Below, piece after piece: positions 8,534 to 18,339 of a stretch of 64,000 nucleotides of DNA. Position 1 is the first letter of the stretch. Every line of letters begins with the position of its first letter. The stretch comes from Leucobacter chromiireducens subsp. solipictus (GTDB taxonomy: Bacteria > Actinomycetota > Actinomycetes > Actinomycetales > Microbacteriaceae): the NCBI RefSeq assembly GCF_016758195.1, contig NZ_QYAC01000002.1, positions 62,001 through 126,000 on the forward strand, in the 5' to 3' direction. The notes under the pieces were generated by a model. That model worked only from the letters and a program-made list of their open reading frames with translations, was not told where the DNA came from and made no database searches. A program made the position numbers and the translations under genes.

Positions 8534-9910
8534 CTAGTGGCTGAAGGCTGGGTGCGCGGTGGGGTGGGGCAGCGGGCTGGTGAGCGCGTCGAGATAGGCG
8601 GTTTCCTCGCGGATCGCGTCAAGGAGCGAGTCGGCGAGCTCGATGGTGAGCCCGTTCCGCACCACTATGCGCTGCACGGTCAACTCGGCGAGATCGTCCG
8701 GCATGGGATAGGCCGGCACCAGCCACCCGCGCATGCGCAACCGGTCCGAGAGGTCGTATAGCGTCCAGTTCTTCGTGTGGCCGGGCCGCAGTCGCCACGC
8801 GAACACGGGGATCGTGCTGCCGTCGCTCACGAGCGCAAACGCGGGCATGTCGCCGATCGCGCTCGACAGGTGGAGTGCGACGCGCTGAGACTCGCCCTGC
8901 ACCGCCGTGTACCCCTCCCGTCCCAGCCGGAGGAAGAGGAAGAACTGGAGCAGCACCTGCGCGCCGGGGCGGGAAAAGTTCAGCGCGAGCGTCGGGGTGT
9001 CCCCGCCGAGGTAGCTGACGCGGAAGACCATCGATTCCGGGAGCGCCGCGGCGTCGCGCCACACGACCCACCCGAGGCCGGGGTAGACGAGCCCGTACTT
9101 GTGGCCGGAAGTGTTGATCGAGGCGACGCGCGCGAGGCGGAAGTCCCACTCCAGTTCGGGCTGCAGGAAGGGGGCGATCATGCCGCCCGAGGCGGCGTCC
9201 ACGTGGATCGGGATGTCGAGCCCGCGCTCCCGCTCGATCGCGTCGAGCGCCGCGGCGATCTCGGCGATGGGCTCGTAGGCCCCGGTGTAGGTGACGCCGA
9301 GGATGCCGACGACGCCGATCGTGTGCTCGTCGACCACGGCGTCGAGCGCGGATCCGTCAAGGACGGGGTGCTCCTCGCTCACCGGGACGAAGCGGGGCTC
9401 GACCTCGAAGTAATTGCAGAACTTCTCCCAGCAGACCTGCACCGCGCTGGACATCACGAGATTCGGGCGGGACGTGTCCTTGCCGGTGTCGGTGCGGCGC
9501 TGCTGCCAACGCCGTTTGAGGGCGATCCCCGCGAGCATGCACGCCTCGCTTGAGCCGACGGTCGACGTCGCCGGGGCCGTGTCGGGGTCCGGCGCGTGCC
9601 AGAGGTCGGCGATGATGTGCTGGCAGCGCTGTTCGATCGCCGCGGTTTGCGGATACTCGTCCTTGTCGATCATGTTCTTATCGAAGGCCTCTCGATACAG
9701 TTCGGAGGCCTCCTCTTCCATCCACGTCGTGACAAAGGTGGCGAGGTTCAGGCGTGCGTTCCCGTCGAGCATGGTCTCGTCGCGGACCGAGTGGAACGCG
9801 GTGAGTGGATCCATGCCCGCGTCGGGAAGTCGATGCCGGGCCGCGTACGTCGGATCGCCGGGGCGGTGGTGGAGTGGGTTGAGGCGAGATCCCTCGGTCG
9901 AAGTGGTCAT
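8534..9910 (-). CDS. gadB: Glutamate decarboxylase (PLP-dependent)
   Basis: Converts L-glutamate to GABA and CO2, consuming a cytoplasmic proton; used for acid resistance or GABA metabolism. The 458-residue product has the group II decarboxylase layout: the cofactor-binding Asp in HVDAASGG (residues 236-243) and the Schiff-base Lys271 in TSGHKYG. The N-terminal segment around PDAGMDPLTAFHSVRDE is typical of bacterial GadA/GadB. The ATG follows AAAGGAG at good spacing. No glutamate/GABA antiporter is adjacent, although a dicarboxylate/amino-acid symporter lies 2.2 kb away. Confidence 0.96.
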   Translation of the reverse strand: MTTSTEGSRLNPLHHRPGDPTYAARHRLPDAGMDPLTAFHSVRDETMLDGNARLNLATFVTTWMEEEASELYREAFDKNMIDKDEYPQTAAIEQRCQHIIADLWHAPDPDTAPATSTVGSSEACMLAGIALKRRWQQRRTDTGKDTSRPNLVMSSAVQVCWEKFCNYFEVEPRFVPVSEEHPVLDGSALDAVVDEHTIGVVGILGVTYTGAYEPIAEIAAALDAIERERGLDIPIHVDAASGGMIAPFLQPELEWDFRLARVASINTSGHKYGLVYPGLGWVVWRDAAALPESMVFRVSYLGGDTPTLALNFSRPGAQVLLQFFLFLRLGREGYTAVQGESQRVALHLSSAIGDMPAFALVSDGSTIPVFAWRLRPGHTKNWTLYDLSDRLRMRGWLVPAYPMPDDLAELTVQRIVVRNGLTIELADSLLDAIREETAYLDALTSPLPHPTAHPAFSH

Positions 9911-10015
9911 GTCGGAGCTCCTTTGCGCCGCGGAGGTGCGGCCCCAGTGCCGCCGGTGTGCCCCACCCTAGCCCGGCGTGAGGCGATCTGGGGAGGGGAA
10001 GTCCTGATCGCGGGC

Positions 10016-10065
10016 TTGACACGCGGGTACACAACCTCCTAGGTTCATTAGTGAAGTAATGAACC
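10016..10065 (+). promoter_or_regulatory. Promoter and operator of the YtrA-type operon
   Basis: TTGACA (10016-10021) and TAGGTT (10040-10045) form a near-consensus promoter with 18-bp spacing. A perfect inverted repeat, GGTTCATTA (10042-10050) and TAATGAACC (10057-10065) around a 6-nt spacer, overlaps the -10 element and start point. This is the expected place for autorepression by the GntR protein encoded just downstream. Confidence 0.8.
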
Positions 10066-10081
10066 AGTGAACGAGGTGATG

Positions 10082-10447
10082 ATGTTCGACGATACCCGGC
10101 CGATCTTTCTGCAGCTCGCAGAGCGGATCGCCGACGAGGTGCTTCGGGGCATCTATGCGGAGGGCGAGCAAGTGCCCTCGACGAACGAACTCGCTCTGCA
10201 CCTCCGCATCAACCCCGCGACGGCGGGGAAGGCGCTCGCGCTGCTCGTGGAGCAGGGCGTGCTCTTCAAGAAGCGCGGGATCGGCATGTTCGTCGCGCCC
10301 GGGGCGCGCGCGCAGATCGCGCTGGATCGGCAGCGCGTGTTCACCGAGCGGTTCGTCGAACCGCTGCTCGCCGAGGCCCGCAGCCTCGGGCTCACCACCG
10401 AAGAACTGATTGCACTGATCACCACACAGGGAGGGGCGGACGCATGA
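10082..10447 (+). CDS. GntR-family regulator, YtrA subfamily
   Basis: A short (121-residue) GntR repressor: an N-terminal winged helix with the YtrA-type pattern TRPIFLQLAERIADEVLRG and PSTNELALHLRINPATAGKA, and only a brief C-terminal dimerisation segment instead of a ligand-binding domain. The start ATG at 10082 has GAGG 5 nt upstream; GTG at 10067 and ATG at 10079 are less likely. Its stop overlaps the ABC ATPase start. Homologues control ABC exporters induced by cell-envelope antibiotics. It probably binds the inverted repeat at 10042-10065. Confidence 0.93.
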   Translation: MFDDTRPIFLQLAERIADEVLRGIYAEGEQVPSTNELALHLRINPATAGKALALLVEQGVLFKKRGIGMFVAPGARAQIALDRQRVFTERFVEPLLAEARSLGLTTEELIALITTQGGADA

Positions 10448-11367
10448 CCTCGATCGCCATACAGACCCGCGGGCTCGGAAGGAGCTACCGCGGCACCACC
10501 GCACTGGACGGGGTAACGCTCGACATCCAGGCCGACGTCATTACCGGACTCCGCGGGCGCAACGGTGCGGGGAAGACGACGCTCATGTCGCTGCTCACCG
10601 CGCAGGATCGGCCGAGCTCGGGCAGCATCACCATCGACGGGCACGATCCGTTCGAGCGGGCGGAGACCATCGAGCGGATGTGCTTCGTGCGGGACAACCA
10701 GCGCTACCCGGATGACTACAAACTGAAGCACGCCATCCAAGCGGCCCGCATCTTCTACCCGAACTGGTCGCAGGAGCTCGCGGATCGCCTGATCGCGAAG
10801 TTCCGCATCCCCACGAAGCCGGTCGTGAAGAAGTTCTCCCGCGGACAGCTCTCGGCGCTCGGGATCGTGCTGGGTCTCGCCTCGCGCGCGCCGATCACCT
10901 TCTTCGATGAGCCGTACCTGGGCCTCGACGCCACCGCGCGGAGCATCTTTTACGACGAGCTGCTGCGCGACACCGTCGAACGCCCGCGCACGATCATCCT
11001 GTCGACGCACCTGATCGACGAGATGGACCGCCTGTTGGAACGCGTCATCGTGCTGGATCAGGGACGCGTGGTGCGGCACGCCGACGTCGAGGAGCTCCGC
11101 GGCGACGCCTACCAGGTCGCGGGAAAGGCGGCGGCACTCGCCGAGTTTCTCGCCGGACGCCCCGTGCTGTCGCGGCGGGGGATCGGCGGGCTCGCGTCCG
11201 CGGTCGTCTCCGAGCCGCCCACACCTGACGCCCGGGCGGCCGCGGCGGCTGCCGGGCTCGAGATTACCCCGGTCTCGCTCCAGGACCTCGTCGCCGCCTA
11301 TGGGCTGGGGGACGACGGGCAGGCCGACGCGACCCACTCGTTCCACGCTGAAGGGATCAGCTCATGA
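10444..11367 (+). CDS. ABC transporter ATP-binding protein
   Basis: Cytoplasmic ATPase of an ABC exporter, 307 residues. Walker A GRNGAGKTT is at residues 38-46; Walker B with the DEP motif is in ITFFDEPYLGLDA and the H-loop in STHLIDEMD. The signature helix is SRGQLSALG instead of canonical LSGGQ, as in YtrB-type ATPases. Overlapping stop/start codons couple it to the regulator before it and the permease after it. Confidence 0.93.
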   Translation: MTSIAIQTRGLGRSYRGTTALDGVTLDIQADVITGLRGRNGAGKTTLMSLLTAQDRPSSGSITIDGHDPFERAETIERMCFVRDNQRYPDDYKLKHAIQAARIFYPNWSQELADRLIAKFRIPTKPVVKKFSRGQLSALGIVLGLASRAPITFFDEPYLGLDATARSIFYDELLRDTVERPRTIILSTHLIDEMDRLLERVIVLDQGRVVRHADVEELRGDAYQVAGKAAALAEFLAGRPVLSRRGIGGLASAVVSEPPTPDARAAAAAAGLEITPVSLQDLVAAYGLGDDGQADATHSFHAEGISS

Positions 11368-12077
11368 ACCGCATCCTGAAGATCACCCGGCTCCACCTGA
11401 ACCGGCTGGCCAACTTCCTCGGCACCCCGGCGATCATTCTCGGCGTGGTGCTGCTCGTGTCGATCATCATCGCGCTCGCGATCCAGCGCGCCACCGGCCT
11501 GCCGAGTGACCACGCCGAGTACATCGACGGGGCCCGGATGAACATGGGCGTGGTCTGGTCGCTGCCCGGCTTCCTGATCTACTACGGCGTGCAGGCCGTG
11601 GCGACCACCTATCCGTTTGCGCTGGCGCTCGGCACCACGCGGCGCAACTTCATTCTCGGCACGATGCTCTCGAACGTCCTGCAGGCGGCCTACGTCGCCG
11701 TGATGCTGGTGATCCTGCTCGGCCTGGAGCTCGCCACGGGGCACTGGTTCTCCAACACCTACGTGCTCGATGTCTACGCCGTCGGCTCGGGCAACCCCTG
11801 GATTCTCGCGATCTCCGGGTTCCTCGGGGTGCTCTTCTGCCTCACGGTCGGTGGCCTGTTCGGCGCGATCTGGGTGCGCTTCGGGGCGAAGGGGCCAGCG
11901 GTACTCGGCCTGGGGCTCGGCCTCACGCTCGCCCTGGTGCTGCTCGTGCTCGCCCCGAACCTCGGCGACATCATCGCCGGGCTGACCCGCGGCGGGCTCG
12001 CGATCGGCGCGCTCTGCGCGATCCTCGTGAGTCTCGTGGGCACCTGGTTCGCAATGCGCCGGGCCTCGGTGCGCTGA
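11364..12077 (+). CDS. ABC-2 type membrane permease
   Basis: Integral membrane subunit of 237 residues with about six transmembrane segments and short loops, including the amphipathic TTRRNFILG turn seen in ABC-2 permeases. It begins with ATGA overlapping the ATPase stop codon. With the GntR and ATPase genes it forms a three-gene operon of the ytr type, probably responding to envelope stress; the exported substrate cannot be read from sequence. Confidence 0.88.
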   Translation: MNRILKITRLHLNRLANFLGTPAIILGVVLLVSIIIALAIQRATGLPSDHAEYIDGARMNMGVVWSLPGFLIYYGVQAVATTYPFALALGTTRRNFILGTMLSNVLQAAYVAVMLVILLGLELATGHWFSNTYVLDVYAVGSGNPWILAISGFLGVLFCLTVGGLFGAIWVRFGAKGPAVLGLGLGLTLALVLLVLAPNLGDIIAGLTRGGLAIGALCAILVSLVGTWFAMRRASVR

Positions 12078-12084
12078 GCGGCTC

Positions 12085-12135
12085 GCACACGACGAACTCC
12101 CCGGAGCAGCAAGCTCCGGGGAGTTCGTCGTGTGC
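12085..12135. terminator. Long bidirectional terminator hairpin
   Basis: A perfect 23-bp stem (12085-12107 with 12113-12135; outer bases GCACACGACG) closes on a 5-nt AGCAA loop. It lies 7 bp after the ABC permease stop and 8 bp before the symporter stop, between convergent genes, so it can terminate both transcripts despite having no T-run. Confidence 0.9.
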
Positions 12136-12143
12136 GGGGTCGC

Positions 12144-13580
12144 CTAGCGTGCGGCGTCCGCGGAGACCGGCTCGGAACTGGAGGCCGGCTCCGCGCTCGG
12201 TGCCAGCTCCGCGTCCACGTCGTCGTTGTCGAAGGCCTGGCCGCGGCGCGGGGCGTCGTAGAGGCCCTGGTCGAGGATGCCCTCGCGCTTCGCCACGATC
12301 GTGGGGACAAGCGCCTGCCCCGCGACGTTGACCGCGGTGCGGCCCATGTCGATGATCGGGTCCACCGCGAGCAGCAGGCCGACACCCTCGAGCGGCAGGC
12401 CGAGCGTGGACAGGGTGAGCGTCAGCATCACGGTCGCGCCCGTGGTGCCGGCGGTCGCCGCCGAGCCGACCACCGAGACGAGCACGATCAACAGGTACTG
12501 CACGAGCGTGAGCTCGATCCCGAAGAACTGCGCGATGAAGATCGCGGCGACGGCCGGGTAGATCGCGGCGCAGCCGTCCATCTTGGTCGTGGCGCCGAGG
12601 GGTACCGCGAAGGACGCGTATCCGCGGGGCACGCCCAGGTTGCGCTCCGTGACGCGCTGGGTGAGCGGGAGCGTGCCGATCGAGGAGCGGCTGACGAAGC
12701 CGAGCTGCACCGCGGGCCACACGCCGGAGAAGTACTGCTTGACGGAGAGTCCGTGTGCACGGACGAGGATCGGGTAGACCACGAACAGGACGAGCGCGAG
12801 TCCGAGGTAGAGCACCGCGACGAACCAGGTGAGCGAGCCCATCTTGCTCCAGCCGTACTCGGCGACCGCGTTGCCGATGAGGCCGATCGTGCCGAGCGGG
12901 GCGATACGGATGATCCACCACAGCACCTTCTGGATGACCGCGAGGGCCGACTCGGTGAGCCGGATGAACGGCTCCGCCTTCTCGCCGATCTTCAGCGCGG
13001 CGATGCCCACGGCGGCCGAGATCACGATGACCTGGAGCACGTTGAAGCTCGGGCTCGCGCTCAGGGTGCCCGCCTCGACGTCGATCGAGCCGCCCACGGT
13101 GAGGCCGAGGAAGTTGTTCGGCACCAGCCCGGTGAGGAAGTTCCACCAGGTGCCCACGGTGTACGGGTCCCCGGTCGTGAGCTCGGTCTGCGAGGCGGAG
13201 GCTCCGGGCCGGAGCACGACGCCGAGCACGATGCCGATGGTCACGGCGATGAGCGCGGTGATCGCGAACCAGATGAGCGTCTGGCCGGCGAGGCGCGCGG
13301 CGTTCGTGACCTGGCGCAGGCCGACGATGCTCGACACGATCGCCGTGAAGATCAGGGGGACGACGGCCGCGCGGAGCAGCGAGACGTAGCTGCCGCCGAT
13401 CGTGGCGAGTGTGGCGTGGAGGCCGTTCGGGTTGCCCTCGGCGTCGGCGCCGAGCGACATGGCGATGCCGCCGAGGATCAGGCCGAGCACCAGCGCGGCG
13501 AGGATCTGCCACCCGAATGAGGTGACCCAGCGGGGGAGGCGGCGCGTGGGCGTCGCGGGAGAAGCGGTGGAGGCGGTCAT
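12144..13580 (-). CDS. Dicarboxylate/amino acid:cation symporter (SDF/DAACS family)
   Basis: Membrane symporter of 478 residues that imports glutamate/aspartate or C4-dicarboxylates with Na+ or H+. Family landmarks are visible: the serine-rich hairpin [11 protein letters not shown], the substrate motif [13 protein letters not shown], and the C-terminal helix with [13 protein letters not shown]. The ATG at 13580 has AAAGGA upstream; a longer open frame to 14570 overlaps yajQ antisense and is not coding. The Lys in TTKMDG replaces the small residue of GltP-type proteins (TINMDG), so the substrate is uncertain. The C-terminus is acidic and Ser/Pro-rich. Confidence 0.93.
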   Translation of the reverse strand: MTASTASPATPTRRLPRWVTSFGWQILAALVLGLILGGIAMSLGADAEGNPNGLHATLATIGGSYVSLLRAAVVPLIFTAIVSSIVGLRQVTNAARLAGQTLIWFAITALIAVTIGIVLGVVLRPGASASQTELTTGDPYTVGTWWNFLTGLVPNNFLGLTVGGSIDVEAGTLSASPSFNVLQVIVISAAVGIAALKIGEKAEPFIRLTESALAVIQKVLWWIIRIAPLGTIGLIGNAVAEYGWSKMGSLTWFVAVLYLGLALVLFVVYPILVRAHGLSVKQYFSGVWPAVQLGFVSRSSIGTLPLTQRVTERNLGVPRGYASFAVPLGATTKMDGCAAIYPAVAAIFIAQFFGIELTLVQYLLIVLVSVVGSAATAGTTGATVMLTLTLSTLGLPLEGVGLLLAVDPIIDMGRTAVNVAGQALVPTIVAKREGILDQGLYDAPRRGQAFDNDDVDAELAPSAEPASSSEPVSADAAR

Positions 13581-13709
13581 AGAGCGGGAGTCCTTTGCGG
13601 CTGGGGGTTGCGTCGGCGCGGGGGCCACGGAGAGTGTAGCAACATATTCGCTTTTGTTATTCCAGGTATTGCAAAACGTGTCATGGTGCGGTGTCGCTAT
13701 GCTGAGTGC

Positions 13710-14198
13710 ATGGCTGATTCTTCGTTTGACGTGGTGAGCAAGATCGACTCGATGGAGGTCGAGAACGCGGTGAACCAGGCCCGCAAGGAGGTCGAGCAGC
13801 GCTACGACTTCAAGGGCGTGGGCGCAGACGTCTCCCTGAGCGGTGAGACGATCCTCATTAAGGCGAACACCGAGGAGCGCGCGACCGCCGTCCTCGACGT
13901 GCTCCAGTCCAAGTTCATCAAGCGCTCCCTGTCCCTCAAGGCGCTCGAGACGGGCGAACCGTTCCCGAGCGGCAAGGAGTACCGGATCGAGTCGAAGCTC
14001 AAGGAGGGGATCGACCAGGCCACCGCGAAGAAGCTCAACAAGCTGATCCGCGACGAGGGCCCCAAGAGTGTGAAGTCGCAGATCCAGGGCGACGAGCTCC
14101 GTGTCTCCTCGAAGAGCCGCGATGACCTCCAGGCCACGATGGCGCTGCTCAAGGGGGCCGACGTCGACGTCGCGCTCCAGTTCGTCAACTTCCGCTAA
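13710..14198 (+). CDS. yajQ: YajQ-family nucleotide-binding protein
   Basis: Small cytosolic protein (162 residues) with two ferredoxin-like domains; the Pseudomonas/Xanthomonas homologue binds cyclic di-GMP. The typical N-terminus [20 protein letters not shown] and the motifs RYDFKG and [21 protein letters not shown] identify it. The ATG is preceded by TATGCT at 6-nt spacing and no ribosome binding site, which suggests a leaderless mRNA. Divergent from the symporter gene. Confidence 0.95.
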   Translation: MADSSFDVVSKIDSMEVENAVNQARKEVEQRYDFKGVGADVSLSGETILIKANTEERATAVLDVLQSKFIKRSLSLKALETGEPFPSGKEYRIESKLKEGIDQATAKKLNKLIRDEGPKSVKSQIQGDELRVSSKSRDDLQATMALLKGADVDVALQFVNFR

Positions 14199-14235
14199 GC
14201 GGCACCCCACCGCGGTGGGGTGGAACGGGGGAATC

Positions 14236-14976
14236 ATGCAGCAGCGCCGGATCGCCACGGGACTCGCGGCACTCCTCCTCGCGGCCGGGCTCAGCGCGTG
14301 CGCGCCGGAGCCGGTGACGCCCCCGAAACCCACCACCTCGGCTCCGCCGACGACCGCGAGCCCGAGCCCCACGGAGACCCCCGCGCCCACGACGGCACCC
14401 CCGACCACGCCGCCGCCCGCGCCGTGGGAGCGATTCACGGACCCCCGGATCACGCACTCCTTCGAGATCCCACCCGGATGGACGGTGCAGGATCTGGGCT
14501 CCGCGAACGACATGGGGATCGTACAGCTCGGCGTGTTCGATCCGGCCGGCACCCAGCGCCTGATCTTCATGAACCGCGTGCAGGGGCTCGGTGGCGCCTG
14601 CGGCGCGCTCCCCGTGATGACGGTGGAGGAGCTCGCGGCGCAACCCGTCGAGATCCCGGGCTACACCCCGGCTGCGGAGCCTCCCGGGCTGCAGCTAGTC
14701 GGCCCGAAGGTCGTGTTCCGGGCCGCGCCGGTCGCGGAGGGCGTGCTCGCGAGCCTCGCGCTCGCCGACGACGTGGTGCCCGACTCCTGCATGTACGTCA
14801 ACCTGCTCCACACCGACGCGGGCCCGACCCTGTTTGGCACGAGCCTGCAGGTCGACACCTACGACCCGAGCTCCCAGTGGCTGTTCGGTTCGATGGACGA
14901 GGCCCGCGCCTACCAGCAGAGCGAGGACTACGCGCAGCTCGTGCGGATCCTGGGCTCGCTCCGCATCGCCGGCTAA
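14236..14976 (+). CDS. Secreted lipoprotein of unknown function
   Basis: 246 residues. A signal peptide ends in the lipobox LSAC at about residue 21, so it should be lipid-anchored outside the membrane. A Thr/Pro/Ser-rich linker (about residues 25-60) precedes a compact domain beginning FTDPRITHSFEIPPGWTVQD, reminiscent of small surface domains of actinobacterial lipoproteins. No catalytic motif is recognisable. It follows yajQ by 37 bp with GGGGGA before the ATG. Confidence 0.8.
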   Translation: MQQRRIATGLAALLLAAGLSACAPEPVTPPKPTTSAPPTTASPSPTETPAPTTAPPTTPPPAPWERFTDPRITHSFEIPPGWTVQDLGSANDMGIVQLGVFDPAGTQRLIFMNRVQGLGGACGALPVMTVEELAAQPVEIPGYTPAAEPPGLQLVGPKVVFRAAPVAEGVLASLALADDVVPDSCMYVNLLHTDAGPTLFGTSLQVDTYDPSSQWLFGSMDEARAYQQSEDYAQLVRILGSLRIAG

Positions 14977-15017
14977 CGGCCCCGCCCGCTCAGAGCCCGA
15001 ATCGATACACTGGCGCC

Positions 15018-15428
15018 ATGATCGGTGAGAACCTCCTCGGCCCTGAACCCACCCTCCTCGCCCCCGAGCCGGAGGTGTCCGCTGCGCTCGCCGCAGGGAC
15101 CGACCCGGAGACGGTGGTGCGCGAGTTCCCCGAATCGCCGCTGGCATGGGTGGAACTCGCGGATGCCGCGGCCGCCGAGGGGCGCGAGATCGAGGCCTAC
15201 GCCTTTGCGCGCGTCGGCTACCACCGCGGGCTCGATCGCCTGCGGAAGTCGGGCTGGCGCGGCGCCGGGCCGGTTCCCTGGTCCCACGAGCCGAACCGCG
15301 GGGTCTTGCGGGCACTCTACGCGCTGCGGCGCGGCGCGATCGCGATCGGCGAGACGGGCGAGGTCGAGCGCCTCACCGACTTCCTGGTGGGCGCAGACCC
15401 CGAGGCGATCGCCGCCATCGAGGCGTAG
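15018..15428 (+). CDS. DUF3151 family protein
   Basis: 136-residue cytosolic protein of a family confined to actinobacteria and of unknown function. Recognised by ENLLGPEPT, PLAWVELAD, YAFARVGYHRGLDRLR and GWRGAGPVPWSHEPNRG. The family is commonly found near purA, as here (1.3 kb away). TACACT (15006-15011) sits 6 nt before the ATG and there is no ribosome binding site, so the mRNA is probably leaderless. Confidence 0.93.
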   Translation: MIGENLLGPEPTLLAPEPEVSAALAAGTDPETVVREFPESPLAWVELADAAAAEGREIEAYAFARVGYHRGLDRLRKSGWRGAGPVPWSHEPNRGVLRALYALRRGAIAIGETGEVERLTDFLVGADPEAIAAIEA

Positions 15429-15473
15429 CGGGCTCAGGCCCGTAGCGGGGCGCGGACGCACCGGCGCTCATCG

Positions 15474-15527
15474 ATGGGTGAGTTTCCGGGGCTTCCGACC
15501 GTGCTGAAGGCCCGGAAACTCACCCAT
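15474..15527. repeat. Intergenic hairpin element C
   Basis: Perfect 17-bp inverted arms ATGGGTGAGTTTCCGGG (15474-15490) and complement (15511-15527) around a 20-nt loop whose ends (CTTC/GAAG) can extend the stem. It lies between convergent DUF3151 and epimerase genes, so it may serve as a terminator. Sequence is unrelated to copies A and B, but the architecture is similar. Confidence 0.7.
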
Positions 15528-15546
15528 GGGTGGGCGTGAGTGAGAA

Positions 15547-16533
15547 TTACGCCCGCCGGATCCGTGCGTCGACGTCGCGCACCGCGGGTTCGAGCTCGGG
15601 CCACGCGAACGTGTAGCCGGCTTCGGCGAGCACCGCGGAGGGGGCCCACCGGCTCTTGAGAACCATCTCGGACTCGGTGCGGAGCGCCCACGTGGCGGGC
15701 TCGAGCATCCACCGGAACGCGGGCAGCCCGACCCACGCGCCCACCGTGCGGCGCAGGATCCGCATCAGGGTGCGGTTGTCGCTCACGCCGGGGGCGGCGA
15801 CGTTGACCGGGCCGACAAGCGCATCGGAGTCCAGCGCGAAGCGCACGATCCCGACGAAGTCGTCAATGTGGACCCAGGTGAAGCGCTGGCGGCCGGCGGT
15901 GCGGCGTCGCTCGGGGGCCGCCGGGGCCGACGCCTCGGGGCCGATACCGCGGTACCGCGCGTGCGGAAACCAGGCACCGTCGAGCTGCGGCCCGCCCACG
16001 CCGAGGCGCGCGAGCCGCAGCAGCGTGCGGAACGCGGGCCCGTCGCCGAGCACCACGGACGTGCGGAGCGCCACCCGCCGTGTTCCGGGCAGATCAGCCG
16101 CCATAAACTCGCGCTCCCACGCTTTCGCGACATCGACCGAGAAACCGCTCCCGATCTCGCCGTCATGCTCGGTCTGCGGCCGATCCGTTGCGTGCCGGTA
16201 GATCGTGGTGGTGCTGGCGTTCAGCCACACTCGCGGCGGTCGCGCGCTCGCGGCGATCGCGTCCGAGAGTGCGCGGGTCGTATCCACGCGTGAGCGCAGG
16301 ATCTCGTCGCGGTTTCCGTCGGTGTACCGGCAGTCGACGCTCTTGCCGGCGAGACCGATGACGGCGTCCGCGCCGTCCACGAGTCGCAGAATCGCTGCCG
16401 GATCGTCCCAGCCGGCGTCCGCGCCGACCCGCCCGATCGTGGCAGTCTCCCAGCCGTCGGCGGCGAGGTCGGCGATCAGCCGGGCCCCGAGAAAGCCGGA
16501 CGCTCCTCCGATCACGATACGGCGCGGTGTCAT
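15547..16533 (-). CDS. TIGR01777-family epimerase-like protein (extended SDR)
   Basis: NAD(P)-binding Rossmann protein of 328 residues. The N-terminus [15 protein letters not shown] gives the GxxGxxG motif; the C-terminal part [19 protein letters not shown] is DUF1731-like. The family includes YfcH and SDR39U1 and lacks a defined reaction. A Pro/Ala/Arg-rich insertion at about residues 203-222 ([17 protein letters not shown]) interrupts the usual sequence and looks lineage-specific. Confidence 0.9.
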   Translation of the reverse strand: MTPRRIVIGGASGFLGARLIADLAADGWETATIGRVGADAGWDDPAAILRLVDGADAVIGLAGKSVDCRYTDGNRDEILRSRVDTTRALSDAIAASARPPRVWLNASTTTIYRHATDRPQTEHDGEIGSGFSVDVAKAWEREFMAADLPGTRRVALRTSVVLGDGPAFRTLLRLARLGVGGPQLDGAWFPHARYRGIGPEASAPAAPERRRTAGRQRFTWVHIDDFVGIVRFALDSDALVGPVNVAAPGVSDNRTLMRILRRTVGAWVGLPAFRWMLEPATWALRTESEMVLKSRWAPSAVLAEAGYTFAWPELEPAVRDVDARIRRA

Positions 16534-16690
16534 AGCTCTCCCTGCAGCAGATCGCGAACGGTGGCGTCTCCAGCCTATGTGGTTCGCGTGTTGGGGGTGC
16601 GTGCCAGCCGCGAATCTCCGCCCGGAGCGGTGTCCGAGGGGACCGGGTAGACTGGCTCGGTATTTGCCTAGTGCTCAGAAAGGGGCTGAA

Positions 16691-17983
16691 ATGCCCGCAG
16701 TACTCATCACCGGTGCCCAGTGGGGCGATGAAGGAAAGGGACGCGCGACCGACCTCCTCGGAAGCCGCGTCGACTACGTCGTCAAGTTCAACGGTGGCAA
16801 CAACGCCGGTCACACTGTCGTGATCGGGGACCAGAAGTACGCGCTCCACCTGCTGCCGTCGGGCATCTTGACCCCCGGCGTCGTGCCGGTCATCGCGAAC
16901 GGCGTGGTCGTTGACCTCGCCGTGCTGAAGCTCGAGCTCGACGCGCTGAAGGAGCGCGGCGTTGACGTCTCGCGACTCAAGGTGAGCGCCAACGCGCACG
17001 TCATCACCGAGTACCACCGCACCCTGGACAAGGTCACGGAACGCTTCCTCGGCAAGCGCCAGATCGGCACGACCGGCCGCGGTATCGGCCCGGCATACGC
17101 CGACAAGATCAACCGCGTGGGGATCCGGATCCAGGACATCTTCGACGAGGGGATCCTGCGCCAGAAGGTCGAAGCGGCGCTCGAGTTCAAGAACCAGGTG
17201 CTCGTCAAGATCTACAACCGTCGCGCGATCTCCGCCGATGACGTCGTGGCGGACCTGCTGAGCTACCGCGAACTGCTTGAGCCGATGGTGTGCGACACCG
17301 GGCTGCTGCTGCACAACGCCCTCGCCGAGGACAAGACGGTGCTCTACGAGGCAGGCCAGGCCACGATGCTCGACATCGACCACGGCACGTACCCGTTCGT
17401 GACGAGCTCCAACGCGACCTCCGGCGGGGCCGCGACGGGTTCGGGCGTGCCGCCGCATGCGATCCAGCGCATCATCACGGTGATCAAGGCCTACACGACC
17501 CGGGTCGGCTCGGGCCCCTTCCCGACCGAGCTGTTCGACGAGATGGGCGAGTTCCTGCAGACCAAGGGCGGTGAGTTCGGCGTCACCACCGGACGCGCTC
17601 GGCGCTGCGGCTGGTACGACGCCCCGATGGCGCGCTACGCCGCGCGCATCAACGGGGTCACCGACTTCGTGCTCACGAAGCTCGACGTGCTCTCCGGCCT
17701 CGAGACGATCCCGGTCTGCGTGGCCTACGACGTGAACGGCGTGCGCCACGACGAGATGCCGGTGAACCAGTCCGACTTCCACCACGCGAAGCCGATCTAC
17801 CAGGAGTTCCCCGGCTGGAGCGAGGACATCACCGGCTGCCGCACCTTCGCGGAGCTGCCGAAGAACGCGCAGGACTACATCACCGCGCTCGAGGCGATGA
17901 GCGGCGCGCGATTCTCCGCCGTTGGCGTGGGCCCGGAGCGCGAACAGGTGGTCGAGCTCCACGATCTGCTGAGCGAGGTCTAG
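16691..17983 (+). CDS. purA: Adenylosuccinate synthetase
   Basis: Joins IMP and aspartate with GTP to make adenylosuccinate, the first step from IMP to AMP. 430 residues; the N-terminal P-loop WGDEGKGR and the downstream GGNNAGHT block are diagnostic, as is [16 protein letters not shown] with AAAGGGG upstream; the promoter may include TAGACT about 45 bp before it. A longer frame upstream is antisense to the epimerase and is rejected. Followed after 3 bp by chorismate mutase. Confidence 0.98.
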   Translation: MPAVLITGAQWGDEGKGRATDLLGSRVDYVVKFNGGNNAGHTVVIGDQKYALHLLPSGILTPGVVPVIANGVVVDLAVLKLELDALKERGVDVSRLKVSANAHVITEYHRTLDKVTERFLGKRQIGTTGRGIGPAYADKINRVGIRIQDIFDEGILRQKVEAALEFKNQVLVKIYNRRAISADDVVADLLSYRELLEPMVCDTGLLLHNALAEDKTVLYEAGQATMLDIDHGTYPFVTSSNATSGGAATGSGVPPHAIQRIITVIKAYTTRVGSGPFPTELFDEMGEFLQTKGGEFGVTTGRARRCGWYDAPMARYAARINGVTDFVLTKLDVLSGLETIPVCVAYDVNGVRHDEMPVNQSDFHHAKPIYQEFPGWSEDITGCRTFAELPKNAQDYITALEAMSGARFSAVGVGPEREQVVELHDLLSEV

Positions 17984-17986
17984 CTC

Positions 17987-18283
17987 GTGAGCGCCCTGAC
18001 CCCGGAGCAGCGCCTCGACCGGCTGCGCTCCAGCATCGACAACATCGACGCCGCCCTCGTGCATATGCTCGCTGAACGGTTCCGGTGCACGCAGGAGGTC
18101 GGGGTCCTGAAGGCGGAAAACGAGATGCCCGCGTCGGATCCGTCGCGGGAGGCGCGACAGATCGACCGGCTGCGCAATCTCGCGGAGGACGCGCACCTCG
18201 ACCCGGAGTTCGCCGAGAAGTGGTTCAACTTCGTGGTGGCCGAGGTGATTCAGCACCACACGCAGATCGCCAACGAACGGTAA
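17987..18283 (+). CDS. Chorismate mutase (AroQ class, monofunctional)
   Basis: Rearranges chorismate to prephenate for Phe/Tyr synthesis. A 98-residue all-helical protein with the AroQ pattern RLRSSIDNIDAALVHMLAERF, then VGVLKAENEMPASDPSREA and a C-terminal helix VVAEVIQHH. GTG start, 3 bp after purA, with a purine-rich site inside the purA 3' end; probably cotranscribed. Confidence 0.93.
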   Translation: MSALTPEQRLDRLRSSIDNIDAALVHMLAERFRCTQEVGVLKAENEMPASDPSREARQIDRLRNLAEDAHLDPEFAEKWFNFVVAEVIQHHTQIANER

Positions 18284-18292
18284 CCGCACGCG

Positions 18293-18330
18293 CCGAGGGG
18301 CGGGTGGGCAGCTGCCCACCCGCCCCTCGG
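18293..18330. terminator. Palindromic bidirectional terminator
   Basis: A perfect 38-bp palindrome (19-bp arms, first arm CCGAGGGGCGGGTGGGCAG) lies between the convergent chorismate mutase and formaldehyde dehydrogenase genes. No T-run. Confidence 0.85.
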
Positions 18331-18339
18331 GCGTCTCCG

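Noticed and set aside
13581-14570. N-terminal extension of the symporter
   Set aside because: The extension is antisense to yajQ and the lipoprotein gene, while a normal start with ribosome binding site exists at 13580.
14220-15017. Long plus-strand frame continuing into DUF3151
   Set aside because: It runs through the lipoprotein gene in another frame and has an Arg/Gly-rich shadow composition; DUF3151 starts at 15018.
15547-16533. Insertion in the TIGR01777 protein as a frameshift
   Set aside because: The reading frame continues on both sides with conserved sequence, so the Ala/Pro/Arg segment is an in-frame insertion.
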